A DNA stretch of 64,000 bases from NCBI GenBank assembly GCA_029255685.2, contig CM055316.2:77932861-77996860 (forward strand), in the 5' to 3' direction. Made by a program: the position numbers and the translations under genes. Under the pieces are notes generated by a model. It did not search any database. It was given only the letters and a program-made list of their open reading frames with translations, and was not told the DNA's origin. Of this stretch, positions 12,121 through 23,236 are shown in pieces (positions within the stretch are counted from its first letter, which is position 1; each line of letters starts with the position of its first letter). The DNA comes from Silene conica (Eukaryota > Streptophyta > Magnoliopsida > Caryophyllales > Caryophyllaceae).

Positions 12121-15101
12121 TGTAACATCCCAATATTTCGGGACTTGGAAGTTTAAAGATTTTAAGTTCAAGTTCGAGAAATAATTTATATTTCGTAATT
12201 TGTGGAAATTCATTTAAATAACTGATTAATTTATACGAGAATATTTTAAAAGGATTTAAATAAGGTTTCATTTAACTGCTTAATTTACGTCTTAGCAATT
12301 TAATTTCATAGTCCGGAAATATTTATATCGTCGTAAGTTTATAGTTACCTTAAGTCGGTGTTTTTAACTTAAACCGTCATAAAACTTGTCTTATGGGCCT
12401 AACTTGTTAATGGACCCATTTTCCCTCTTTTTCCTCACAAAACCCTAACCCCACCATCCTCCACCTCTCTTCTTCATTTCATTTTTCAGATTTGCAAACA
12501 TTTAGCAAACACCATTTTTGCATCTTTTCTCCTTCAACCTTAAAACGTTCATAAAATCTTCGTTTCTTATCCGATTGATACGATTTTCGCGGCTACGGAT
12601 TCCTTGTCTCGAGCCCGTCGTTTTAAGGTAATCAATCTTGCATTTTGTGACAGTTGAAATTTCGGCCTGTTTGGGATATTTCGAAATTCGTGATTAGTTT
12701 TGATGTTTTGTCGTTTTAGGCGGTGTTTGTGTTAGCCGGAAGAGGACTTGGTGATTATTGAACAAGATCTTGAAGGTTTCGCTAAGTAAAGGTGACGATA
12801 ATGAGAAACTCGGCCTTTATGTGTATATTAGCAAGTTTGATGTGTTCTTATGATTAGTTTCTGATTTTGTTGAAGTATAATGTTTAAAGGACTTAGTAAC
12901 ATGATTAGGAATGTTTTATTGTGATGAATTCATGCTTGTTGATGTTCATATGCTCATATGTTGTTTTCTGAAAATTTACACATTTTGCGACGGATACTTG
13001 ATATAATCATTTGAGGATTGTTATGGGATTTGTATGCTGTTAGGATAGTAGTATTGGATGTTTATAATGTTGGGCAAATCATACTTGTAGCCATTATTGA
13101 AGATTGTATGTCGATTTGTGAAGTTTTGAAAGGGCTGGAAAAACTCGAAATTCGTATCAGGCTCTCTGAGCCGGTCGACCGACCGCCGCCGGTCGACCGG
13201 CTGGGAGCGCATCTTGAGTGTTTTTCGTATTTTGATGTTTTTGGCCTTAGGACTGCCAGCCGGCCGACCGGCTGCCTGCCGACCGGCTGGTAGTCTCTTG
13301 TGTAGTGTTTTGTGTTGTTTTGCGAAGAACATAGGAAAGAAAGGGGAGCCCAGCCGGCAGACCGGCCGCCTGCCAGCCGGCTGGGAGTACGTGTGGGAAT
13401 GGTTTACGAGTTTATGAAGGCTAGGGTATTGGGTTCCCAGCCGGCCGACCGGCTGCCTGCCGACCGGCTGGGAGTCTCTTGTGATTCCTTGTTTTTAAAG
13501 AGAAAGTCTGAGAGGGTCACCAGCCGGCCGACCGGCTGCCTGCCGACCGGCTGGGGACCCCTGTAGGCGGTTTTGTTGTAATTCACTCGTAACTTTCAAT
13601 CGGTTAATCGGTTTTTATTGAAACTCGTTTTGTGTACCCGTGATATGTATTTGAGGTCCCCGGAGGATGGGCAACATTATATTGGGTTCGGGAATGGAGT
13701 AAGGATAGAGACCCCCCGGTCGGGTAACCGAAAGGGAAACCGGCTCTCCCTCAACTTAGTTCCCGGGGTCAATTAAGTGTTGATTAGAAGTTAAAGGTAG
13801 AACTATAGAGTAGTTCATAGACTTGGATGATATTGTTTTGATGCGTATTAAGTTATGCCTTAAGCTGGCCTCTGAACTTAATACGTAGGTTGTTTGTCGT
13901 GTATGGGAACATGCGTTGAGTTTTCGCCTCTGAGTTCCATACATGTCTGTTTGTCGTGTCTGGGACATGCGTTGAGTTTTCGCCTCTGAGTCCAGACGTG
14001 TATGTGTGATCGCGTCAGGACATGCCTTAAGCTGGCCTCTGAGTCTGACGAGTAGAGCAACTGCACGACGGGGCAGTCAGGTTGTCATACCTTACCCGGA
14101 GTGCAGGTGTTTGGTGCTAGAACATGCGTTGAGTTTTCGCCTCTGAGTTTAGTACCTTGTGATGTAGTAGGGGACCATGCGTTGAGTTTTCGCCTCTGAG
14201 TTCCTTACTTGTGATAGTGAATTGAATGTTAGTCCATGCGTTGAGTTTTCGCCTCTGAGTCTAGTGTTCTGTGATAGCCGGTCCATGCGTTGAGTTTCGC
14301 CTCTGAGTCCTTGCTTGATATTGTGAACTTGGTATCTAGGTTATGCGTTAAGATGTCGCCTCTGAACCTTTATACTTGCTGAATGTTTGGTAATTAGGTT
14401 ATGTCTTAAGTTGACCGCTGAACCTCTTTACTTGATGTTATATCTGCTTGCCTTAGAGTTTGGTACAGTGTCAGATATGCATGTTGAAGTTTGTGAATAT
14501 ATCGCTTGAGTTGTAATCTGTTCATCCAAGGCATTGGATGACTCTTTTATCGGTTTCATAAATAGTTGGATTGAAAGACCCCCCGACTGGGTAACCAGTA
14601 GGGAAACCGGCTCTCCTTCCTAACGGTTTATGAAGTTGGTTGAGAGCCGTGCACTAGAGTTTGCATGATAGTATGAGGACAGTTGATGAGTTGTTTATGC
14701 TTCATATGTTATATATGTTGGAATATTATGTATTGCTTTATGTGTTACGTGTTGTCACAAAAGGTGGCTAGGAGAACTCTAGTCACTCCCCACTGATTGT
14801 GGCGTACATGTTTACATGTATGTAGGTACATGACAGGTGGTTGGCAGAGGGTTGCATGGAGCTAGCGAGCGATGATCCTATTCATCGATGGACTCACACG
14901 TTTACGTTAGCTAGACTTAGTTTACATTTCAGTTTGAGTGCCTGTAGGGATGTACCATCTCAGGCTGTTTGTATATGTATTTTACTTTCAGTTACAGTTT
15001 TTAATTCACCTCGCATGTTAGTTATGTTAAAAAGTTTTAATTCCACTGCATTTTTAGTATTTTGTATGTTTTATATTTCCGCTTTCGCGAGGGGTTTTAC
15101 A
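12121..15101 (+). repeat. 3' LTR of the Tekay-like element
   Basis: This 2981-bp uninterrupted copy of the LTR starts TGTAACATCC and ends GGGGTTTTACA, followed by the TSD GTGGC at 15102-15106. It contains the palindromic block (about 13170-13556, with an extra 18-bp 'accgaccgccgccggtcg' unit) and the uninterrupted hairpin array (about 13853-14434). In this copy the fourth hairpin keeps a better-paired stem (gtctgacg) than in the 5' LTR (gtctgtcg). Confidence 0.9.
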
Positions 15102-15106
15102 GTGGC

Positions 15107-15883
15107 GGTGGTGGTGGGGTGGGTATGTGAGGGAAGGTGGCGGAAGCGGATGAGGGCGGGGGGGGGGGGGGGGGGGGAGGTGGGGTCAAGGGAGTTGTTT
15201 GGCGTGGGCGAGGTGGTAGATGATGGTGTGGGAGTTGGTACAGGGGACGAGTTTTGGGTGGATGCAGGGGATGATTGTGTTGACGGTATTGGGCTGGTGG
15301 GGGTTGGTGGAGTGTCTGGTGGGGGAAGTGCTGGTTGTGGGGCATGGGTAGGTTGGGTGAGGGCGTCGATGAGCAGGGGGTTTGGGTTGTCATGTGTCGG
15401 GTCTAGGAAAGTATAGGAGGTGGGGTTGGTCGTGGTCGATTCTGAGAAAGGGAACACGGTTTCATCGAAAGTGACATGGCGTGACACGTAGATTCTACCG
15501 GTATTAAGGTCAAGACATCGATAACCACGCTGACTCGGGGGATAGCCTAGAAAGACGCATTTGATGGACCTAGGGGCTAATTTATGAGGACGAGTTGAGG
15601 ATGTGTTCGGGTAACAAGCACACCCGAAAGTTTTTAGGTGATCATAGGAGTGATTTTTGAGGTAAAGGATTGATGTTGGGGAGCGGAATTGTAGAGTGGA
15701 GGTGGGTAAAATGTTGTGAACATATTTGGTGAATTGACAAAATTTGTTGAACACTTCTGACTTGTACTTGAGAGCATAAATCCAAACAAAATGAGTGAAG
15801 TCATCTATATATGAGGACCATATAATATTTGTGGCCTTGTTTGCTTAATATGGGTGAGGTCCATAAGTCACAATGGAGTATGT
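15107..15883 (-). pseudogene. Copia element 1: integrase C-terminal region and linker, integrase core deleted
   Basis: The minus-strand frame 15754-15107 reads 'LKTFGCACYPN', 'RSIKCVFLGYPPSQRGYRCLD' and 'YVSRHVTFDE', the usual copia integrase C-terminus, then a Pro/Thr-rich linker. The linker includes a poly-proline stretch encoded by a G run on the + strand near 15158-15177. Upstream, the entry of the integrase core is visible out of frame ('HCDLWTSP', about 15860-15780). It jumps directly from 'CQFTKYVHN' to 'ILPTSTLQFRSP'. About 100 residues that should carry the second Asp and the Glu of the DDE triad are missing, so the enzyme is dead. Confidence 0.85.
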
Positions 15884-16545
15884 CTAATGGGGCGATAGTA
15901 TTGGAGCAAGAGTCACTGAAGGGAAGTCTTTTATTTTGCTAATTTGACAAGAAACACAAAGACTTGAATCATGAGTTTTATTACAAGTAATACGACTTTG
16001 TGAACGTAAAAGATTTAAAATGGAAGTCCCGGGATGACCGAGACGAGAGTGCCACACATCTGGGTTGTGGGTGAGGAGAGCTTGTGGTTGACTCGGGTTG
16101 GGGCGTTGAAGACTCGGTGAAGATACGAGGTAGAGTTCGCTGTCACTGTCACTCCGTAAAATCGTTGTCCCATTCATTATATCCTTCACAGGAAAGCCAA
16201 ACGGGTCAAATTCAACAGTTACGTTATTGTCTTTGGTGAATTGTCGGACGGATATGAGATTTTTAATGATGTTTGGGGCGTGAAGTACGTTATGCAGGTG
16301 AAGGGTTCGGTTATGGGTTTGTATTTGTGATGTTCCGGAGCCCAAAACTGGGATGCTAATGGTCGTTACCGCCATAAATAGAACGAATTTGACTCAGTAA
16401 TCATACCTGGATCAGCAGTGAGGTGAGACGATGCTCCTGTATCCATGAACCAGGGTTCCATATAATTCTGCACTGATAGAGCTTGGAACGATTGACTGAG
16501 GTCAGTGGGTTGAGGGGCTTCTGTTTCAAGCACGTAGGCTTGTCC
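15884..16545 (-). pseudogene. Copia element 1: protease and GAG-pre-integrase region
   Basis: The reverse strand of about 16540-16380 encodes the protease site 'WFMDTGASSHLTADPG'. A frameshift near 16380 leads to the frame 16375-15884. That frame has 'VLHAPNIIKNLISVRQ', then 'WHSRLGHPGTSILNLL' and 'CVSCQISK', the usual GAG-pre-integrase zinc region. The order protease, pre-integrase and integrase on the minus strand continues into 15107-15883. Confidence 0.88.
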
Positions 16546-16746
16546 TTAAGTGCGTTGGGTTTGGTTGCGGTAGGCTGGTGGACGGGAGGTATTGGGTGGT
16601 TGGGGGGGCCAAGGGGAAGACCACCCAGGGTATGTTGGGTATGGGCAAGGTGGAGGGGTCCATGACGATGGCCAGGGTGATGGAGAAGGCCACGGGTACT
16701 GCTGATTTACGGGTTGGTTGGAGGGTTGTTTTTGTTTGGTATTACG

Positions 16747-16797
<51 letters not shown>

Positions 16798-16992
16798 GTA
16801 GCGGCGATTGTTGTTGTTATTACGGTGGTAATTATTAGTGTTATTATTATTGTTACGAGGGGTGGGTTGTGGTTGGGGCTTGGAGGTGTCAACCCACGGC
16901 TCATTGAGGGGAGTGGCAGGGGCTGCAAGTGCGGGTAGCAGCAGTAGTGTCGTCGCGACCAGAGGTGCGATGTTGTTCAAGTTCGAGCATGC
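16546..16992 (-). pseudogene. Copia element 1: C-terminal part of gag with low-complexity tail
   Basis: The minus-strand frame continues gag after the CACTA insertion. 'SMLELEQHRTSGRDD' (16992 downward) is the expected sequel of the gag piece ending at 23237. A frameshift follows near 16950. An Asn-rich run is then encoded by a (TTA)n microsatellite at about 16749-16797, followed by a Pro/Trp-rich tail. No zinc knuckle is obvious. The insertion is the CACTA at 16996-23233. Confidence 0.8.
16749..16797. repeat. (TTA)n microsatellite inside gag
   Basis: About 16 TTA units encode polyasparagine on the minus strand. The tyrosine- and isoleucine-rich open frames on the + strand here are artefacts of the repeat. 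Confidence 0.95.
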
Positions 16993-16995
16993 TAC
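16993..16995. repeat. TSD TAC of CACTA element 1, left copy
   Basis: TAC at 16993-16995 and 23234-23236 flanks the CACTA. Three bp is the usual length for this superfamily. Confidence 0.9.
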
Positions 16996-17019
16996 CACTA
17001 CAAAACAATGCTCGTTTTG

Positions 17020-17455
17020 CGACGGAATTTTCCGTCGCAAAAAGGGTGAAATCCGTCGCAAATGATGTTTTTGCGACGGATTTGCGACGGACTGCGTCTG
17101 TCCCATATTTTTGTCGCAAAAAGTTAATTTGCGACGGATTTTTCCGTCGCAAATTATTTGCGACGGATTGACCTCATTTTGCGACGGATTGACCTTGACC
17201 AGAAGTCAAGGTCAGTCAAGATTTGCGACGGAATTTCCGTCGCAAATGGTCCCCTTTGCGACGGATTTTCCGTCGCAAATCTTGACTGACCCTGACTTCT
17301 GGTCAAAGTCAGTCAAGATTTGCGACGGAATTTCCGTCGCAAATGGTCCTATTTGCGACGGAATTTCCGTCGCAAATCTTGACTGACCTTGACTTCTGGT
17401 CAAGGTTTGCGACGGAATGTCCGTCGCAAATTGAGACATTTCCGTCGCAAATTCC
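17020..17455. repeat. Left subterminal repeat array of CACTA 1
   Basis: There are more than a dozen full or half copies of the 'ttgcgacggaa/ttccgtcgcaa' palindrome, separated by a shared 'cttgactgaccttgacttctgg' type spacer that occurs in both orientations. These would be the binding sites for the element's own TNPA-like protein (known for the superfamily, inferred here). Confidence 0.9.
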
Positions 17456-17698
17456 TGTGTGATTTTCCGGTTTCAGCCGTTTTTCCAGCTCCCCATTTCC
17501 ATTGAAATGATTCATTTTTTCCCTTTTGCATGATCTGTAAACCTGCAATTTCAGAAAAACGACCCAGCAACAAAAACTTGTCGGAGACAAGGGTTTTTAA
17601 TATCACTTTTCATAAATAATAAGAAAGTTTTACAAATGATAATCCAACTCAAAACTAAACATAGTCCGCGGTACATCAACTAAACAACCTAATGAAAT

Positions 17699-19309
17699 CT
17701 ATCTAACGGTCGTGTCGGTGGGCTGTGGGGTGGCGAAATGACTGGCCGCCCTAGCATTGTCGCCGCCATCATCGTCAAAGTCGCGTCTCGGCTGAGAAAA
17801 GCCTCCCGGGTTGCAGCTCTGAGTAGTGAACTCCGCCCCCTGTTGACTTAAGTATTCTTCAATTGCCTTCAGCCTTTGGGATGTCTCGAGATCGTGTTGT
17901 CTTAGCTGAGCATTCTCTCGAAGAACTTTGCCGAGGATACCTGCAATGAATAGTCAAACATGATATTATATTCATTTAGTAAACGGTTAAATAATTGGTT
18001 AGTCTTAAATTTTAATAAACTATAAAATACTAACCTGGGGTGTATTGTGACTGGGTCCCAGCACTTGAGTGGCGACGACGCTCGTAAATGACTGGGGCTG
18101 CATTTCCCATACCGAGTATCAACCCTTTCTTGTTGAAACCGCCGTGTTCTTCGAAGTAGATCTCGTTGTCGTCGATATCTTGCTCCGGGATCCCTTCACT
18201 TATCATTTTGTTCTTTCTTGAAAAAACTTTTTCCTACAAAACAAAAATAAAATGTTATTAGTATACGTTAATTAATTAGTAAACCAAATTACTAAAATAT
18301 AAAGAAAAGTTTCTGTTAACTTACAAATAGTGCTTTGGGTTTCGTTGATAGCCAACCCTTCTTGGCATTCTTTTTTGTCCTCTCAAGCAACTTCAAGGCC
18401 GATGGTACATCCCTCCCATCTTCTCCAGCCTGCAATTTAAATCCAACGACACTTGTTGAAAAAAACATTCAATATTGTCAAAGGGTGAAAATTATTGAAG
18501 ACAAGAAAAATGAAGTAAAAACTAAACAATTACCATTTCATCCATCATCTGTAGGGTGTTTTTACGACCCATTATGTGAGTACCTAAGGCCTTGCCCTTT
18601 TCGGTACTTCCCGACATCCGGTTGGTCTTGTTTTTGTCGGATTTCTCTTGGAATTTTGGATTGTCCTTTCTAGCCTTCAGTTGTTCAAAAATATCCAAGG
18701 GTATCCAGTGCGGCCTTTTCTCCGTTGGTTTCTGCATAGCGTAGTGAATTCTTTTGCGAAGACGGTCTTTCATCATCTCTTCCCACGCCGACCTAACCGC
18801 TGCTCTATCACGAGGGTGAAAGGTAACTTTTTTCTGTTTCAAGAAAAAAAATAGTTAAATAAGTATGAAACAATAAATAGGTAATAAATAATAAAACGGA
18901 AATAGGTAGTAAACAGTTAATAAATACCTCAAACCAATTCCACCACTCTTCCTTAATGTAATCCGACGCTTCTGACCAGTTGGGCGCATACTCCTTGTAG
19001 TTGCAAATAATGGTCTGTGTTATAAGAGTAGAAACGTCTTTGTCACTGAACCTGAAAAACAGTTAAATGTGAAAATAAAATAGTCAACAAGTAATCATAT
19101 TATAATCAATATATACGTATATATAATCAATTATCCGTAAACAAATAAGATACTTACCACTTGGCGCCTTCGTAATCAGTCGGATCGAGGTGTACTCGAT
19201 GTGTAGGCGGCTGAGTCTCAGGTACAATCTCGTCCTCATCATGATTAGCTCCCGATCGTCCTCCCTCAGGCTGACGACTACCACCACCTCGTCGTCTTCC
19301 GCCCGGCAT
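17699..19309 (-). CDS. TNPA-like protein with Transposase_24 (Ptta/En/Spm) domain, six exons, apparently intact
   Basis: Exons on the minus strand are 19309-19158, 19051-18928, 18833-18534, 18429-18325, 18233-18035 and 17940-17699. All introns begin GT and end AG, and the phases join to 1122 nt (373 residues plus TAG). The N-terminus starts MPGGRRGGGS-like and is Gly/Arg-rich. The middle, 'WNWFE' followed by 'KKVTFHPRDRAAVRSAWEEM' and 'KRPHWIPLDIFEQL', fits the plant Transposase_24 family. A Gln/Glu-rich possible helix ('NAQLRQHDLETSQRLKAIEEYL') lies near the C-terminus. In En/Spm, TNPA binds subterminal repeats and assists TNP2. That role here is inferred. I see no frameshift or internal stop. 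Confidence 0.85.
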
Positions 19310-19470
19310 ATTATTATCAAACTAATATAGCAACAATTAGAAAGAAATGCTTTACGTAATTAAAAACTTGAATAATAAGATTAATAAGATAATTTCATTG
19401 ACATTAAGCCATACGGCATCTACAATAACTTCAACAAATACAAGATTATCGAATCTAATAGATAGTAGTC

Positions 19471-21596
19471 CTAATCATCATCATCATCACCACTTGAACA
19501 ATTTATTCCTACATCCTTACAAAGAGAATCTATAATATCTTCATCTTCATCCTCATTCTCATCCTCATACTCATCCTCATCCTCATCCTCATCCTCAACC
19601 TCGTCCTCGTCCTCGTCCTCGTCCTCATGTTGCCTCACTGTCACAATTTGAATGTATTCTGGTTCCTCCACAATTTCATCTTCATCTTCTTCTTCTACTT
19701 CAATTGGTGACAGTATTGTTTCACCATTAGTAACATTTTCTTGAAAGAAAGATTCATCAACGGGGGCATCGACATGTGATCTAGCCTTGGTTTTGAATAC
19801 CGCTGACCATTGACTTTGATCCCTTTTTATACCTGGATAAGGACTATAGTAGACTTGTTCCACTTGATATGCCAACACAAATGGGTCGTACTTTGCAAAT
19901 TTTCTACTCCGGTTAACATCCACAAGCTTATATTCCTTATGCACTTGCATGCCTCTTTCGGAGTTATCTAGCCAACTACATTTGAACAAAATGACTTTGT
20001 AAGTGCTTTGTGGGCCTGTATAAGTCATTTCAACAATTTCGTCAAGGGTCCCATAGTAGTCAGCTCCTTCAGTGGAACTCACACAAACTCCATTGTTAAT
20101 TGTGCACTTTTCCAAATCTTTTCCTTGAATGAAAGCTCGAAATTTGTAGCCATTGATGGAATAGTGTTTCCATGTTCTGACTCTTCTTGAGGGACCATTT
20201 GCTAAGGCAATTAGAACTGGATCTTCTATATTAGTAACCTGAGATCTAAACCATCTGGGAAATCTTGTTTCATATTTTTCCCAAACATCATTGCCTACGA
20301 CACATTCAGGATGTTCTCTCATGATAAAATTTTCAAACAACCTATATTCAAATTAGGGGAATTATTAATTTTTGAACAACTAATAATTATGAATTCAAGT
20401 ATAAGAATTTAGATTCACCACTTACACTTCGTTTCGTTTCAATTCATCAGAATCGCAGTTCGATAAAACGTAGAGGTGTGCACGCTCATATTCGTTATCA
20501 TCTAAAAACCTTTCACGACATTTTCCAGAAGTTGTGCCATCATGATCTTGAAATATCTCAGGCAAGTTAGATTGTGTCGGCTTTTTTGAACCAACGTCAA
20601 GGTCCTTTGCCTTGGTGTCTATATGATCTTCAAAGTATAGGGAACAGAAATTTGCTATTTCCTTTGCCGGTCAAACTGTTTCCAAGCCTCCCCGTCACTT
20701 GGATGAGACATTGTTCCACTAACACGAGGGTTTTCATAATGCCAACGCATTTCGCCCGCGATGTGCTTTGTGGCATAAAAGCGTTGCAACCGTGGTCCTA
20801 ATGGAAAATAAGTTAAGAACTTTTCGGGAACTCTTTTGCCATTTGCATTTTTCTCTAATTTGTACCTATTCGTACCACATTTTCTACACTTATCAAGGTG
20901 AGCGTCGTCCATCCAGAAAAGCATACATCCTACCGAGCAGGCATCTATCTTCTGATGGGGAAGTTGAAGAGCTTTAAGAACTTTTTTGGTTTCGTAGTAG
21001 TTACGCGTCATAAGATTATTTTCAGGAATCATATCTCCGATATATGACGCAAAACCATCTACACATTTTTCAGCTAAGTTGAATTCACATTTTAAAGTGA
21101 TCAACCTTGAAGCCGACTGTAGCAATGTCATACGACTTCCTACATAAAGAGGTTGTTCGGCATGTTTTAGCATTTGGAAGAAAGCTAATACATTAGGATT
21201 TGGAGATTCATCGACTACCTCGGCGTTTAGAGCATCTTCCCTAATTTGATCAATGCTATCGCGTAACGCATCTTCCACCATATCTCTATAAGGATTGTCG
21301 GAGTGCATTGATGAGCTTCCCTCTTCCTCAACGGAGAATTTCTCTCCGTGACACACCCAATCGTAGTAGTTATCACAAAACCCTCTCAAACCAAGGTGTT
21401 TCCGTACATCTTGCTCAACTAAATACTTTGTATTCTTACACTTAGAACATGGACACCTAATTTCTCTATTCCTAACGTATTCGTCTTGTTGCTTAACATA
21501 GTTAATGAATTCATTAACACCAATTACGAAATCCTGCCTTATTTTTTTCCTAGAATCCAACCTTTCATACATCCATTTTCTTTCTAATCTCTTCAT
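19471..21596 (-). pseudogene. TNP2-type CACTA transposase with central catalytic region deleted
   Basis: The 5' exon (from ATG at 21596) encodes a Transposase-associated domain ('WMYERLDS...GVNEFINYV', 'IRCPCSKCKN') and the first TNP2 part ('GCMLFWMDDAHLDKCRKCGTNRYK', 'MRWHYENPRVSGTMSHPSDGEAWKQFD'). At about 20665 it jumps, out of frame, to the far C-terminal part ('FCSLYFEDHIDTKAKD'). The conserved centre expected to hold the transposase active site is missing. After a donor at 20425 and an acceptor at 20342, the last exon (20341-19471) carries a DUF4216 domain and a long Asp/Glu tail encoded by a CTC/ATC-rich repeat. The element should be non-autonomous. Confidence 0.88.
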
Positions 21597-21779
21597 AGTA
21601 AATCTACATATTTTAACAAACAATAACAACAACTAATTAACAACAACAATTAAATAACAACAACTACATATATATATATAACAACAACTAACAACAAAAA
21701 CTAGTTAACAACTTATTAACAACAACAACAATTAATTAACAAAAACAATTAAATAACAACTACATATATATAACAACAA

Positions 21780-21892
21780 CTAACAACAACAACAACAACA
21801 ACAACAACTACAACTACAACTACCAACACCAACACCAACACCAACACCAACACCAACACCAACACCAACACCAACACCAACACCAACCTGCA
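21780..21892. repeat. (CAACAA)n and (ACCAAC)n microsatellite
   Basis: Simple repeats lie upstream of the TNP2 remnant. The Gly/Val-rich open frame opposite it is an artefact. Confidence 0.9.
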
Positions 21893-21947
21893 AAAAAAAA
21901 CAATTTACATATATTGGTCTGGGGTCCTTATCTCTCCAGCCTAAACC

Positions 21948-22162
21948 CATCTTTGAATCTTTCACACCATTAGTAAACACTCTTATATATTCTTGATTGT
22001 AATGAGACAAAAATTGGGCAGCACTTCCCTATTGTTCTCCAAATACATTATATAGAATGTATTTGGAGAACAATAAGGAAGTGTTGCCCAATTTTTGTTT
22101 CATTACAATCAAGAAAATATAAGAGTGGTTACTACCTAAATGGCATGAAAGATTCAAAGACA
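21948..22162. repeat. Near-perfect inverted repeat, arms about 100 bp, almost no loop
   Basis: The left arm runs from about 21950 ('ccatctttgaatctttcac') to about 22054. The right arm returns immediately ('gaatgtatttggagaacaa' to 'gaaagattcaaaga'). The arms match over about 100 bp with few mismatches ('attgggcagcacttccc' against 'ggaagtgttgcccaat'). A transcript would fold into a long hairpin like a siRNA or young miRNA precursor. It lies between the TNP2 remnant and the right subterminal region of CACTA 1. Confidence 0.85.
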
Positions 22163-22549
22163 GTCCCAAAACGGGGACTATTCAACAATTACACCTAATG
22201 TGTAATTATTGAACGGGTACTATTCAAGAATATTCTAAACAAATCAACAACACTAACAATCAACAACAATGCAAATTTTATATCAAAAAACAATCGTCCT
22301 AAACAACTTAACAACAATATGCGACGGATTTGGGACGGAATTAGCTACTAACCTAATATTACTAACCACCTAACAATACTAACTAAACTAATCAAATAAC
22401 AATTAAACTAAACTAACTATTCCTAATAACAATAAAAAAAACAATAGTACGGAATTTGCGACGGAATTTTGCGACGGATTAAACAAAAAAAATTAAGACG
22501 GTATATTAATAAAATTAGTATACATACATAAGAAAGAAAGAAGTGGCGG

Positions 22550-22780
22550 TGAGGTGGCAGGTGGAGGAGGAAGGAGGGGCGGTTGGGCGGAGGAAGGAGG
22601 GGCGGCGAGGAGGAAGGAGGGGCGGAGGAGGAAGGAGAAGGAAGGAAGGAGAAGGAGAAGGAGGAAGGAGGGGCGGCGACGGCGGCTCCGGCGGGGGATT
22701 GTAGGGAGGTAGGGTAGGGTGGTTGGGTGGTGTGGTGGTGATGAATCGCCGATATCGCCTTAGGGTTTTTTTTTTTTAAT
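22550..22780. other. Purine-rich GGAGGAAGGA/GGTGGC segment of CACTA 1
   Basis: A GA- and GC-rich tract is followed by 'gatatcgccttagggttt'. The same segment in reverse is at about 29360-29620 in CACTA 2. It resembles a transcribed leader (CT-rich on the minus strand). The Ser/Pro-rich open frames across it are low-complexity translation. Confidence 0.6.
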
Positions 22781-22819
22781 TGTGAAATCGATTTGGGGAA
22801 AAGAAGGAGATCCGCGGGT

Positions 22820-23233
22820 CTGTATAAAAAAGCTTTGCGACGGAATTTTGCGACGGAATTTCCGTCGCAAATCTGGTCAGGGTCAAATGTTGACCAGATT
22901 TGCGACGGAATTTCCGTCGCAAATATTGACTCCTGCGACGGAATTTCCGTCGCAAATCTGGTCAACATTTGACCTTGACCAACTTTTTGGCAAGTTTGGT
23001 CAATATGTTTGCGACGGAATTTCCGTCGCAAAGGTCAATATTTGCGACGGATTTTCCGTCGCAAACCTTCCCGCCATTTGACTTTCATTTCGCGGGTCTG
23101 GGAAATTCCGGTCCGTCGCAAATTCCGTCGCAAGCAAAAAATCCGTCGCAAAGTCCGTCGCAAAACAAATTTTGCGACGGATTTTATGTCCGTCGCAAAA
23201 AATCCGTCGCAATGGCAGTATTTTTTTGTAGTG
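22820..23233. repeat. Right subterminal repeat array and terminus of CACTA 1
   Basis: Palindromic ttgcgacggaatttccgtcgc units alternate with 'ctggtcaa.atttgacc' spacers up to the terminal GTAGTG (23228-23233). Confidence 0.9.
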
Positions 23234-23236
23234 TAC

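Larger units (their letters stand above)
3826..15101 (+). mobile_element. Tekay-like Ty3/gypsy element without coding capacity (LARD-like), with a nested solo LTR
   Basis: The element is bounded by two LTRs beginning TGTAACATCCCAATATTTCG and ending GGGGTTTTACA, and by a perfect 5-bp TSD. A primer binding site (ttggtatcagagc) follows the left LTR at 8861. A purine-rich tract lies before the right LTR. The string 'tttcgaggacgaaac' just before that tract is characteristic of Tekay/Del chromovirus 3' ends. The 3.26-kb interior has no gag-pol reading frame, so the element would depend on proteins from relatives. Its LTRs differ by an 18-bp and a 1-bp indel plus scattered substitutions, so it is not very recent. 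Confidence 0.85.
16996..23233 (-). mobile_element. CACTA (En/Spm) transposon 1, 6.2 kb, coding on the minus strand
   Basis: It starts CACTACAAAACAATGCTCG and ends ...TTTTTTTGTAGTG, with TSD TAC. Both subterminal regions (about 17020-17455 and 22820-23215) are packed with the palindrome ttgcgacggaatttccgtcgc, sometimes halved. Subterminal repeats of this kind are the known binding sites of TNPA-type proteins. It encodes an apparently intact TNPA/Transposase_24 gene (17699-19309) and a TNP2 gene with its middle deleted (19471-21596). It sits in gag of copia element 1. Confidence 0.95.

Noticed and set aside
14841..15416. 191-residue + strand open frame ending in Gly-rich sequence
   Set aside because: It starts in the LTR and runs through the antisense of the copia Pro-rich linker across an element boundary, so it is fortuitous.
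16578..16838. Tyrosine- and isoleucine-rich open frames on the + strand
   Set aside because: They result from the (TTA)n microsatellite inside the minus-strand gag.
17021..17455. Regularly spaced palindromes resembling a CRISPR array
   Set aside because: Spacers are themselves repeated and the block sits at a CACTA terminus. It is the subterminal binding-site array of a plant transposon.
19347..19535. Small + strand open frame with a His run opposite the DUF4216 exon
   Set aside because: It is antisense to the Asp-rich tail of the TNP2 remnant and has no independent support.
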